NCBI RefSeq assembly: GCF_000513895.2
Contig: NZ_CP165782.1
Span: forward strand, 1,922,001 to 1,986,000
Reading direction: 5' to 3'
DNA length: 64,000 nt
From: Ensifer sp. WSM1721
GTDB lineage: Bacteria > Pseudomonadota > Alphaproteobacteria > Rhizobiales > Rhizobiaceae
Under the pieces are notes generated by a model. It was not told the origin of the DNA and searched no databases. It saw only the letters and a program-made list of their open reading frames with translations. The position numbers and the translations under genes are program-made. This document shows positions 9,024 to 17,343 of this stretch, one piece after another. How positions within the stretch are numbered: the stretch's first letter is position 1; each line of letters opens with the position of its first letter.

Positions 9024-10367
9024 ATGAACACCGGCTTTCCGCGTACCGCAGTCGTGATCACCCTGGTGGGCGCGCTTGTGGCGAGCTGCGCCGGCGTCTC
9101 GGCGCAGCAAACGGCGCGGACGACCGGCAGCATCGGCTATGGTCCGAACCCCACCTTGCCGAAGCCGCGCCCCACGATAATCCCAGTCGTTAACATCGCC
9201 GATGCGACCGGCTGGCAGAGGGGCCGCATGCCCACGCCCGCAAGAGGGCTGAAGGTCAACGCCTTTGCGGCAAACCTCGATCACCCGCGGTGGCTGCATG
9301 TGCTGCCGAACGGTGACGTGCTGGTTGCCGAAAGCAATGCGCCCGAGAAGCGTGGCCAAGGCTTCAGCCTACGCAAGGTCTTCATGACAGCGGCCATGAA
9401 GCGGGCCGGCGCGGTCACCAAGAGCGCCAACCGGATCACGCTTCTGCGCGACACCGATGGCGACGGCGTTGCCGATCAGCGCCGGACCTTTGCGGAAGGA
9501 CTGAACTCGCCCTTCGGCATGACACTTTCGAACGGCAGGCTCTACGTCGCCAATACCGACGCCCTCGTAGCCTTTCCCTATTCCGACGGCCAGACCCGGG
9601 CGCGCGGGCGGCCGCGAAAGATCGTCGACCTGCCGGCCGGGGACCTCAACCATCACTGGACCAAGGACGTGATCGCAAGCCGCGACGGCCAAAGGCTCTA
9701 CGTAACCGTCGGCTCCAACAGCAATGTCGGCGAAAACGGCATGGCGGCGGAGAAGAATCGCGCCGCGGTCTTAGAGGTGGATCCGGAAAGCCGCCGGACG
9801 CGCGTCTTCGCTTCGGGCCTCAGGAACCCGAATGGGCTTTCCTGGAATCCGGAAAGCGGCGAACTCTGGGTCGCCGTCAACGAGCGGGACGGGATCGGCG
9901 ACGATCTCGTGCCGGACTACATGACCTCCGTCAGCGCCGGCGGCTTCTACGGCTGGCCCTACAGCTATTTCGGCCAAAACGTCGATACCCGCGTCAAGCC
10001 GCCCCGGCCGGATCTCGTTGCAAAGGCGATCAAGCCTGACTACGCGCTCGGCGCGCATACCGCCTCGCTGGGCCTCACCTTTTCCAAGGGGGCGTCCCTC
10101 GGCCGGACTTACGCGAACGGCGCCTTCGTCGGCCAGCACGGCTCGTGGAACCGGAGCGTCCACAGCGGTTACAAGGTGATCTTCGTGCCTTTCCGCAACG
10201 GCAAACCCAGCGGTCCGCCACGCGACGTCCTCACCGGTTTCCTCGGCCGCGGCGGCACGGCGATGGGCCGCCCCGTTGGAGTCGCAATCGACAAGACCGG
10301 CGCGCTGCTCGTCGCAGACGACGTCGGCAACGTTATCTGGCGGGTCAGCCGCACGAATAGGCGCTAG
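9024..10367 (+). CDS. PQQ-type sugar dehydrogenase (sorbosone dehydrogenase family), lipoprotein
   Basis: A 447-residue beta-propeller protein of the glucose/sorbosone dehydrogenase group, expected to oxidise an aldose or related sugar in the periplasm with pyrroloquinoline quinone. The N-terminus has a lipobox (GALVASC, residues about 18-24), so it is probably membrane-anchored. Family landmarks are LDHPRWLHVLPNGDVLVAES, ALRDTDGDGVAD-like RDTDGDGVAD, GLRNPNGLSWNPESGELWVAVNERDGIGDDLVPDY, and GQHGSWNRSVHSGYKV. The start is set at the ATG with cggaggg upstream, not at the ATG 27 bases earlier. Cofactor use is inferred from family; no pqq gene is visible nearby. Confidence 0.88.
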   Translation: MNTGFPRTAVVITLVGALVASCAGVSAQQTARTTGSIGYGPNPTLPKPRPTIIPVVNIADATGWQRGRMPTPARGLKVNAFAANLDHPRWLHVLPNGDVLVAESNAPEKRGQGFSLRKVFMTAAMKRAGAVTKSANRITLLRDTDGDGVADQRRTFAEGLNSPFGMTLSNGRLYVANTDALVAFPYSDGQTRARGRPRKIVDLPAGDLNHHWTKDVIASRDGQRLYVTVGSNSNVGENGMAAEKNRAAVLEVDPESRRTRVFASGLRNPNGLSWNPESGELWVAVNERDGIGDDLVPDYMTSVSAGGFYGWPYSYFGQNVDTRVKPPRPDLVAKAIKPDYALGAHTASLGLTFSKGASLGRTYANGAFVGQHGSWNRSVHSGYKVIFVPFRNGKPSGPPRDVLTGFLGRGGTAMGRPVGVAIDKTGALLVADDVGNVIWRVSRTNRR

Positions 10368-10478
10368 CGCGGGATATGGAAAAGTGTGCGCGGTTTTCCG
10401 CCAGCACCCCGCGCTAACCTATTAGAATCGATCACGTTCATGATTTTTAGGTCGATCCGACCTAAAATCATTGTGATC
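10368..10478 (+). repeat. Second palindromic intergenic repeat family, copy A
   Basis: Contains gtgcgcggttttccgccagca, a conserved spacer ctaacctatt.gaat.gatca, and a long hairpin in which ttttaggtcg pairs with cgacctaaaa around atc. A closely related copy lies at 63024-63122 and a shorter one at 14548-14610. The hairpin directly follows the sugar dehydrogenase stop codon and could also end its transcription. Confidence 0.65.
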
Positions 10479-10542
10479 TGCAGCGCCGCACGTCTTATCA
10501 GGCGCGCAAAGCTCGCTGTAGCACTTTGAATTGCTGCATGTC
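10479..10542 (-). repeat. RIME-like palindromic repeat, partial copy in reverse orientation
   Basis: Reads tgcagcgccgcacgtcttatc, then gcgcgcaaagctcgctgtag and cactttgaattgctgcatg: the right half of the element found at 748-850, in the opposite orientation. It abuts the second repeat family, so the two elements form a mosaic in the 490-bp gap after the dehydrogenase gene. Confidence 0.75.
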
Positions 10543-10858
10543 GCCCAGAAGTGCGCAACGGGTGTGGGTCACGACATGCACAAGAACCTAAACGCGTCGC
10601 ATGAATTCGATTGAATGCAACGCGTTTTAGGCGACACCGCATATCCATGCAGACCGCCTAATGGACACCAGCCACGGCCGTTGCTACTCTTTCGAAGCGG
10701 GATCAGGAAACGCTTGAAGTGTTCTCCGCGAGCATCCCGCACCTCACTTCTTGGATCGGGATCGGGAAAGTGCGTGCGGATTCCGCCCGCACCACCGCTC
10801 CACGGATCGGAAGCGGTCGCACGTGACTGGACCACCTGGTTCGAATGAAGGGGAGCGC

Positions 10859-12625
10859 ATGAGGCGGTTGGCAGCGATCATGGACGCCGACGTCGTCGGC
10901 TACAGCCTGCTGATGGGACGTGACGAAGCTGGCACGTTCCAGGCGCTGAAGGCATGCCGGAACGCTTTCATTCTGCCTGCCGTCGCGGCTCATAGCGGGC
11001 GGATCGTCAAAGAGACAGGCGACGGAACGCTGGCTGAATTTGCGAGCGTTATCGACGCGGTTGCCTGCGCGATCGCAATCCAACGAACGATGCAGGAGCA
11101 CAATGAGAGCGCCGAGGCGCGGCGCCTGGAGCTGCGCATCGGCGTCCATCTCGGCGATGTGGTCGTCGAGGACGGAGATATCCATGGCGATGGCATTGCG
11201 GTCGCCACGCGCTTGCAGGAAATGGCGCCGCCCGGCGGCATTTGCGTGTCGCAGCAAGTTTACGACCAGATAGGCACGAAGCTCGACTTTCCCGCCGTCG
11301 ATCTCGGCCGGCAGACGCTCGGCGACGCCGCCCCCGTGCGCGTCTGGCAATGGCAACCGCACGAGGCGGAGAGCCTAACTCAGCATGCGCCGCCGCATCA
11401 GCGGCCGGTGCCCGATCACAAGCGCCCTTCGATCGCCGTGCTTCCCTTCGCCAACCTATCGAGCGCCGAAGAACAGGAGCACTTCTCCGACGGTTTCACC
11501 GAGGAGCTCATCGCGACGCTCGCCCGCTGCCGATGGCTGCGCGTCGTCGCCCGCAATTCCTCCTTCACCTACAAGGGGACGGCCGTCGACGTCAGGAAGG
11601 TCGCCGAGGACCTCGGCGTCAAATATGTGATCGAGGGGAGCGTCCGCCGTTCGGGCAACCGCATTCGCATCACCGCGCAATTGTTGAGCGGCGGCACCGG
11701 CATGCTGCTCTGGGCCGAGCGCTACGAGCGCACCCTTGACGACATGTTCGTGCTGCAGGACGAGATCGCTGGCCAGATAACCGGCACCATCGGACCGGAA
11801 CTCGGCATGATCGAGTTTGCGGCGCTGCGCGGCCATATGGCCGCCGATATGGACGCGTGGAATATCTATCTCAAGGGCCTCTGGCACCTCTACAAGTTCA
11901 ACCTCGACGACCTCAAGGTCGCCAAGGAGCTCTTCGAGCGAGCGACAAGCCTCGAACCCAGTTTCGCCCAGGCCCATGCCCGCCTTGCCTATGTCCACAT
12001 ACAGCTCGGCTGGTACGGCCCGCTGGAGGAACGCGCCGAGCGGATCGCTGATGCCACCGCGCTTGCCGAGCGGGCGATCGCGCTTGACAGCCGCGAGCCT
12101 GCCGCGCACCTGGCACTCGGCCGGGCGCTGGCGCTCGGCGGCCAGCCGGAGCGCGGCATCGATCATCTGCGCAACGCGCTGAGGCTCGATGCGAGCTTCG
12201 CGCAAGGCCATTTCGCCCTCGGGCAGGCGCTCTGCTATGTCGATCGGCCGGAAGAGGGCATTGCCGCGATCAACGAGGCGTTCCGACTAAGCCCCCGCGA
12301 TCCGCATCTATGGACCTTCCACAACATGGTGGCTATCGCCCATTATCAGTCTGGCCGGCTTACGGAAGCCGCCGAGTCCGCCCGCGCCTCACTGCGTCAG
12401 GAGAACGCCACCTTCTGGCCAGCCATGGTGCTGGTAGCCGCCCTTGGGGCCGAGGAGCGGACGGACGAAGCACGCGCAGCCGTCGCCGCGCTCCTTCAGC
12501 GGCGGCCGGACATGACCACGAAGAACGCCCGGGCGGAGTTCTATTTCGGACGTCACCCGGCCATGTCGGAAGACTTCATCGATCGCTTCGTCAATGATCT
12601 GCGCCGTGCCGGCTTGTCAGAATGA
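10859..12625 (+). CDS. Class III adenylate/guanylate cyclase with TolB-like and TPR regions
   Basis: A 588-residue protein. Residues about 1-165 form a class III nucleotide cyclase domain: RLAAIMDADVVGYS and ETGDGTLAEF carry the two metal-binding aspartates and LRIGVHLGDVVVEDGDIHGDGIAVATRLQ the glycine-rich dimer region. From about 190 a TolB-like segment (RPSIAVLPFANLSSAEEQEHFSDGFTEELI) follows, then several tetratricopeptide repeats (for example FAQAHARLAYVHIQLG and PAAHLALGRALALGGQPERG). This cyclase-TolB-TPR layout is frequent in rhizobia, which carry many cyclase genes. The start is the ATG with aaggggag eight bases upstream; an ORF extension to 10751 runs through repeat DNA. It has no membrane segment, so it should be cytosolic. 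The input signal is unknown. Confidence 0.9.
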   Translation: MRRLAAIMDADVVGYSLLMGRDEAGTFQALKACRNAFILPAVAAHSGRIVKETGDGTLAEFASVIDAVACAIAIQRTMQEHNESAEARRLELRIGVHLGDVVVEDGDIHGDGIAVATRLQEMAPPGGICVSQQVYDQIGTKLDFPAVDLGRQTLGDAAPVRVWQWQPHEAESLTQHAPPHQRPVPDHKRPSIAVLPFANLSSAEEQEHFSDGFTEELIATLARCRWLRVVARNSSFTYKGTAVDVRKVAEDLGVKYVIEGSVRRSGNRIRITAQLLSGGTGMLLWAERYERTLDDMFVLQDEIAGQITGTIGPELGMIEFAALRGHMAADMDAWNIYLKGLWHLYKFNLDDLKVAKELFERATSLEPSFAQAHARLAYVHIQLGWYGPLEERAERIADATALAERAIALDSREPAAHLALGRALALGGQPERGIDHLRNALRLDASFAQGHFALGQALCYVDRPEEGIAAINEAFRLSPRDPHLWTFHNMVAIAHYQSGRLTEAAESARASLRQENATFWPAMVLVAALGAEERTDEARAAVAALLQRRPDMTTKNARAEFYFGRHPAMSEDFIDRFVNDLRRAGLSE

Positions 12626-12636
12626 GAGGCTGCTGC

Positions 12637-12834
12637 TCATCGAAGATCGACGAGCATCCCGGACAGGATGGCAGTGATCTGCCCATGAAGGTAGGGATTT
12701 GCGAGTGCATGAATTGCAGACGCGATCGTATCCTCGTGCCCTAACTCAAAGCGGATGTCCTCGCGCCCTTCGACAAGATTCGCCCAATCTTCGACGGAAT
12801 GTTCATCGATTTCGCCGCTGCCGAATCGCCTCAA
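12637..12834 (-). CDS. Small hypothetical protein, start uncertain
   Basis: A 65-codon frame that needs a TTG start (giving MRRFGSGEIDEHSVEDWANL). The coding look continues upstream in the same frame to 12912 (LPWDAEPVITLKRDDVTAILRRFG), with no ATG or GTG before the upstream TGA. The pattern of a short basic helix, an xGEIxxxxxExWAxxxExRxDI core and a final ALANPxLxGxIT block recalls a small family of unknown function seen in proteobacteria. Either a rare TTG start is used or the 5' end was lost and this is a relic. No function can be given. Confidence 0.4.
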   Translation of the reverse strand: MRRFGSGEIDEHSVEDWANLVEGREDIRFELGHEDTIASAIHALANPYLHGQITAILSGMLVDLR

Positions 12835-13006
12835 AATTGCGGTGACATCATCACGCTTTAGCGTGATGACCGGTTCAGCATCCCAAGGGAGCTCAGCGAG
12901 CGCCGCTCCAAGTCAGATATGGATCTATCGAATCGTATGAGCGAAGCGAGTACAGCTCGTCTTTTCATCATGTAGGCTGCTCGTGAGTCCGCGAGACGTG
13001 TACCCC

Positions 13007-14047
13007 TTATTGCAGCGTGCGCGTCGGCACGGCAGCCGCCTGCTGCCCATTCATCGCCTCGGGCGCTGCCGCCTCTGTGCCGCGAGCACTGTCTAGACCG
13101 GTCGCGACGACGGAAACGCGGAACGTGCCGTCGAGGGTGCGATCGAAGATGGCGCCGACGACGATGTCGGCCTCGTCGTAGACTTCCTCGCGGATGCGGG
13201 TCGCTGCCTCGTCCACCTCGAAGAGCGTCATGTCCATGCCGCCGGAGATCGAGACGAGCACACCCTTGGCGCCGCGCATCGACACTTCGTCGAGCAGCGG
13301 ATTTGCGATCGCCGCCTCTGCCGCCATCATCGCCCTGTTCTCGCCGTTCGCCTCGCCCGTTCCCATCATTGCCCGGCCCATGCCCTTCATCACCGTCTTC
13401 ACGTCGGCGAAGTCGAGGTTCATGAGGCCCTCCTTGACGATCAGATCGGTAATGCAGCTCACGCCCGAATAGAGCACGCGGTCGGCAATCATGAAAGCGT
13501 CGGCAAAGGTGGTCTTGGCGTCGGCGATACGGAAGAGGTTTTGGTTGGGGATGACGATCACCGTGTCGGCGCTTTCGCGCAGCCGCTCGATGCCCAATTC
13601 CGCCGTCTGCATGCGCCGCTTGCCTTCGAAGCTGAAGGGTTTGGTGACGACGGCGACCGTCAGGATGCCGGCCCGCCGCGCGGCCTCCGCGATCACCGGT
13701 GCTGCCCCCGTGCCGGTACCGCCGCCCATGCCCGCGGTGACGAAACACATATGGGTGTCGCCGAGGTGGTCCATGATCTCGTCGATCGACTCCTGTGCCG
13801 CCGCGTTGCCGATGTCCGGCACCGAGCCGGCCCCGAGACCCTCGGTGATGGCGGCGCCGAGCTGTATCCGCCGCGCGGCCTGCGACATCGATAGCGCCTG
13901 CGCATCCGTGTTGGCGGCGATGAAGTCCACACCCTGCAGATTTTCCGCGATCATGTTGTTGATCGCGTTGCCGCCGCCCCCACCGACCCCGATGACAGTG
14001 ATTTTCGGACGCATCTCGGTGATGATCGGCTTCTTGTACTCTGTCAT
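13007..14047 (-). CDS. ftsZ2: Second cell-division GTPase, FtsZ2
   Basis: A 346-residue FtsZ homologue. The tubulin signature GGGTGTG is at about residues 108-114, the nucleotide-binding loops [13 protein letters not shown] (21-32) and ANTDAQAL (45-52) are intact, and the T7 synergy loop NLDFADVK contains the catalytic Asp. The protein stops soon after the GTPase core with [10 protein letters not shown] and has neither the long linker nor the conserved C-terminal FtsA/ZipA-binding peptide of the main FtsZ. A shortened second FtsZ of this kind is known from S. meliloti. No dcw-cluster gene is nearby. Upstream, gaaggagaag-type sequence supports the start. Confidence 0.93.
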   Translation of the reverse strand: MTEYKKPIITEMRPKITVIGVGGGGGNAINNMIAENLQGVDFIAANTDAQALSMSQAARRIQLGAAITEGLGAGSVPDIGNAAAQESIDEIMDHLGDTHMCFVTAGMGGGTGTGAAPVIAEAARRAGILTVAVVTKPFSFEGKRRMQTAELGIERLRESADTVIVIPNQNLFRIADAKTTFADAFMIADRVLYSGVSCITDLIVKEGLMNLDFADVKTVMKGMGRAMMGTGEANGENRAMMAAEAAIANPLLDEVSMRGAKGVLVSISGGMDMTLFEVDEAATRIREEVYDEADIVVGAIFDRTLDGTFRVSVVATGLDSARGTEAAAPEAMNGQQAAAVPTRTLQ

Positions 14048-14352
14048 GGCTCTTCTCCTTGGGCAGTTCCCCGGCCGTCGAAAGCTGCCCGTGCCCCGGG
14101 AAAACGGCGATCGAATGCGGTGCGGCGCGAATCAAGCGCCTTCATTTTAGGAATTCAAAAAAGCCAGGGAGAAGGCAAGAGAGGCAAAAACGAGGCCGTC
14201 CACAGCTACGTGCACCCCGGGCGCCTTGCCAGGCGATTTGACCCCTAAAAGAGCAACGGCCGTCGCCTGCGGGAAGGAACAAGGAAAGCTCGCTGCACGT
14301 TCGATTGGATCAGGATGATTTCGGGTCATCTCCATCGTGGAGGAGTGGCGAA

Positions 14353-14547
14353 ATGGGTGTGAAACAAGCTCCGACGGCAAAGGGCAAGCAGTCCGCTCAA
14401 GGCTTGCATGAAAGCGCCGCGAAAGAAGAGAAAAAGGTAGAAGCGAAAAAAGGGTCGGATCTCGCCAAGGGCGCCGACCGGTTCGACGAGCGCTCCAAGA
14501 GCTCGGACGGCAGGAGTGCGGGCTCGAAGCAGAAGCCGAAACGCTAG
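14353..14547 (+). CDS. Small lysine-rich hypothetical protein
   Basis: A 64-residue protein starting MGVKQAPTAKGKQSAQGL, almost entirely Lys, Ser, Ala, Glu and Gly, and likely disordered. The ribosome site gtggaggagtgg lies seven bases upstream of the ATG; an in-frame ATG at 14305 is less well placed. I do not recognise a family; such proteins occur widely in rhizobia without assigned function. The second repeat family follows immediately after the stop. Confidence 0.55.
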   Translation: MGVKQAPTAKGKQSAQGLHESAAKEEKKVEAKKGSDLAKGADRFDERSKSSDGRSAGSKQKPKR

Positions 14548-14610
14548 CGCGGAATGAGGAAAAGTGTGCGCGGTTTTCTGCCCGCACCCGCTCTCCCTCT
14601 GGGATCGATC
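14548..14610 (+). repeat. Second intergenic repeat family, short copy
   Basis: Contains gaggaaaagtgtgcgcggtt and ctgcccgcacccgctctccct, matching the first half of the repeat at 10368-10478 but without the long ttttaggtcg hairpin. It lies between convergent genes. Confidence 0.55.
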
Positions 14611-14615
14611 AGCGC

Positions 14616-16328
14616 TCAGTCCTTCTCGGACGCAGGTGCAGTGTAGCGGCGACGCACGGCCTCGGCGAGCCTTTGGCGGCTCTCGGCCGGCGAGAGCGAG
14701 CGATCCTCTTCGATGCCGGCGGTCTCCAGGGCCAGTTCCTCGTCGCCGATGCGCTCCTCGAACCATTTCGAGTAATCGCCCCGGCGCAAATGATGCTCCC
14801 AGGTCTTATCGTCGATCCCTTCGGCAATCTGCAGGAAGATCATCAGATTGTGGGCGCGCAGGTTCATTTCGTTTTTCGGGCCTCGGAAATAGAAGCTTGC
14901 CTCCTCGCCCAGTTGGCCTTCCGCATATTTCCGCGTGTGCCGCTTGCGGGCCTGTTGGGGTTGTTCGACACGGATCCGCCGCACCGGCTCTGGAGGCGAG
15001 CGTCGCCAGAAAAGAACCTCGTCGTCCTCGAGCGGCGCATCCAGGCCGTCCGGCGGTGCATCGCCGACGGCGGCGCAAACGTCCTCGATCACTTCGCGCG
15101 CCTTGGGGCCTAGCGCTGCGACCGCCGTCACCGCCCTGAGCGCATCAGGGGAGACGGTATCCGGGTGAACGGTGACCATGATTGTGCCCGAACGGTCGTG
15201 CGAAAGGGCAAGCGAGGCACTGTCGCGCGAAGCCGGCATGAGATGGTGCGCCTCGTCGATGATCAACCAGTGCGGCCTGCCCGTTCTGGCGCGGAACGCC
15301 GAAAGGTCCGACATGAGCTCGGCAAAGAAGCCGGGCCGCTCCCTCAGTTCGAAACCGAGGGCACTGACCACGACGTTGTCGTCCGGATTGGCGAGCAGGT
15401 CCAGCACCTCGTTGCCCGTCGGCGTGGTCGAACCATCGCCGACCGTCACGGCGCCTTCGAGGCCTTGATAGTCCCCTTCAGGATCGAAGACGCAGAACTG
15501 ACAGCGCCGCTCTCGCAATCGCTCCGAAATGGCAGTCGCCAAGGTCGACTTGCCGATACCCGAACTTCCGGCGATGAGCAGTACGTCGATCGGCCCGATC
15601 TCGACTGGCCCGTCATCATCCTCGCCGATCGGCACCTGGTGGCGGGCATTGGTGCAGAGCGCATAGTCGGACTCCATGACCCGCACGATCAATTCCTCGA
15701 CACCGGCACCGCGCGCGCCCTCCAGCACGACGTCGGCCGTGTCCTTGAGAGCGGGCAAGGCGTTCGCGACGGCAGCACCGCAACCGCAGGTCCGCAAGAG
15801 CGCGTGGTCGTTCTCCGCATCGCCAACGGCCACGACGTTCAGAAAGGAAAGCTGCATCTCCTTGAGCGCCGCCTTCAGGCCCGTGGCCTTGTTGACCCCG
15901 CTCGGCAAAATCATCACCGCGCCCTTGTTGAAGATGATCTCGAGCTCGAGCCCGAGCTCGTTGATGGCCTCGAGCGCTGCCGTTTGGTGCGGCTCCCAGG
16001 TCGCGACGATGGAGCGTCCGACCGATACCCTGTCGACGCCCTTCTCTCTGAGGCGCTCGACGAAAGCCGGCGGCGGCGACGGCGCAAGCGGCCGCTCCTC
16101 CTCGGTCTCCGGCGTATAGAGCAAGGCGCCATTTTCGACGACGACCTTGTCGAACAGGTCCGTGTGCGGAAACACGCGCTTCAAGTCCGGCAGTTCGCGC
16201 CCTGTGACGAGCAGCAGTCTGCGACCGGTCTCCCGCAGCCTTTTCAGGGCTTCCAGCGTTTCCTCTCTGACCTCGCCGAATTCGGCCAGCGTACCATCAT
16301 AGTCCGTCGCAAGCGCCATGACATACAT
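14616..16328 (-). CDS. HAD-IIB phosphatase fused to a HerA-like P-loop ATPase
   Basis: A 570-residue two-domain protein. Residues 1-235 are a Cof-type HAD phosphatase: nucleophile motif TDYDGTLAEF (D9, D11), VTGRELPDL, NKATGLKAAL and GDAEND (about 169-174), with a cap domain between. Residues about 245-450 are a P-loop ATPase with Walker A GSSGIGKST (about 254-262) and Walker B WLIIDEAHH (about 354-362), most like DUF87/HerA ATPases. The C-terminal 100 residues (FYFRGPKNEMNLRAHNL and a tail of charged helices) form a third conserved-looking block. The start follows gggaggcag. Fusion of a sugar-phosphate-type phosphatase with an ATPase implies regulation of one activity by the other; the substrate is unknown. 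Confidence 0.85.
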   Translation of the reverse strand: MYVMALATDYDGTLAEFGEVREETLEALKRLRETGRRLLLVTGRELPDLKRVFPHTDLFDKVVVENGALLYTPETEEERPLAPSPPPAFVERLREKGVDRVSVGRSIVATWEPHQTAALEAINELGLELEIIFNKGAVMILPSGVNKATGLKAALKEMQLSFLNVVAVGDAENDHALLRTCGCGAAVANALPALKDTADVVLEGARGAGVEELIVRVMESDYALCTNARHQVPIGEDDDGPVEIGPIDVLLIAGSSGIGKSTLATAISERLRERRCQFCVFDPEGDYQGLEGAVTVGDGSTTPTGNEVLDLLANPDDNVVVSALGFELRERPGFFAELMSDLSAFRARTGRPHWLIIDEAHHLMPASRDSASLALSHDRSGTIMVTVHPDTVSPDALRAVTAVAALGPKAREVIEDVCAAVGDAPPDGLDAPLEDDEVLFWRRSPPEPVRRIRVEQPQQARKRHTRKYAEGQLGEEASFYFRGPKNEMNLRAHNLMIFLQIAEGIDDKTWEHHLRRGDYSKWFEERIGDEELALETAGIEEDRSLSPAESRQRLAEAVRRRYTAPASEKD

Positions 16329-16482
16329 GTGCCAACTGCCTCCCTCTGCAGCCTTCGTGTCGTGATGCAAAGGGGAACGTGCAGGCTTAATGCTGGTTCC
16401 CGCGACCGTTACGCGAGAATCTTTTCTGTTCTTGAAAGCAGACCGGGCCGACCGCGCGTCCCGCGCGTTGCTGCGTCGCGCC

Positions 16483-17091
16483 TCACGCGCTCCAGCTCGG
16501 CCGACTTCTCACCCGCTCGTACCAGCGTTGGACCCTTTCGAGTTCGGCCGGAATTTCCATCCCGAAGACTTCCGCCAGCCAGCCGCAGACCGCCCCGCTG
16601 ATGTCCGCGACCGAGAAGTTCTCGCCGGCGAGGAACGGTCGGCCGTCGGCGAGCTCGCGGTCGAGCCAGGCCCATTTCCTCGGCACCGCCTGCCGCTCGG
16701 TCTCGGCAAAGGCAGGGAACTGCACGAGGCGATCCTTGAAGAGGGCATCGGAATGCAGCGCCACATTGCCGACGGTGCCGAAGAGCTCGAATTCGACCCG
16801 CCGGTTCCACATCTCGATCCTTGCGCAGCTGACCGCATCGCTCCCGAAAAGCGGCGGCTCCGGATGCGTCTCTTCGAAATAGCGGCAGATCGCGACGCTT
16901 TCTGTGATGATCGTACCGTCGTCGAGTTCAAGCACGGGGATCTGCCCAAGAGAGTTAAGCTTCAGGAATTCCGGCGCCTTGTGCTCGCCCTTCATGAAGT
17001 CGATCTCCACCATCGGCACCTCGATCGCCTTCTCCTTGAGAAAGATGCGGACGCGATAAGAATTCGGTCCCATGCCCTGATAAAGTTGCAT
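16483..17091 (-). CDS. Glutathione S-transferase family protein
   Basis: A 202-residue cytosolic GST. The thioredoxin-like N-terminal domain begins MQLYQGMGPNSYRVRIFLKEKAI, with NSLGQIPVLELDDGTIITESVAICRYFEE (about residues 46-74) holding the cis-proline and the ES glutathione-contact motif. The all-helical C-terminal domain ends with the N-capping box FSVADISGAVCGW. It lacks an obvious catalytic Cys at the CSP position, having Gly-Pro-Asn-Ser instead. caggaggag precedes the ATG. It is transcribed alone; the substrate cannot be predicted. Confidence 0.88.
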   Translation of the reverse strand: MQLYQGMGPNSYRVRIFLKEKAIEVPMVEIDFMKGEHKAPEFLKLNSLGQIPVLELDDGTIITESVAICRYFEETHPEPPLFGSDAVSCARIEMWNRRVEFELFGTVGNVALHSDALFKDRLVQFPAFAETERQAVPRKWAWLDRELADGRPFLAGENFSVADISGAVCGWLAEVFGMEIPAELERVQRWYERVRSRPSWSA

Positions 17092-17214
17092 CGTCTCCTC
17101 CTGTGTGCACGACGGCTTCCCGGAAACTATGCCATACTGGTTGCATAAATCAACCAGTTTTGAAATAGGCGCAGAGTCACGCGGTTAGACGCAGCACCAC
17201 GCTACCCCTCCTCC

Positions 17215-17243
17215 GTCATGCTCGGGCTTGACCCGAGGATGAC
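17215..17243. repeat. Short inverted repeat
   Basis: gtcatgctcggg and cccgaggatgac form an imperfect hairpin around cttga. This tcatgctcgggcttgacccgag string is common between genes in alphaproteobacteria. Here it sits between a GST gene and the end of the ABC operon. Confidence 0.5.
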
Positions 17244-17343
17244 GGCGAGAAAGAAGCCGGCGACTGTAGAGCGGTCGCACCAGCCGAGCACGGAAACGCA
17301 GCAGTCCAAACTACCTGCTCTCCCAGATCCCCCCTCCGCGGCC

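Noticed and set aside
10820..10860. ggttcgaatg, resembling a tRNA T-arm
   Set aside because: No acceptor stem, D-arm or anticodon stem can be folded around it; it is the leader of the cyclase gene.
15165..16601. A 478-codon + strand frame
   Set aside because: It is antisense to the HAD-ATPase fusion, which has clear motifs on the minus strand.
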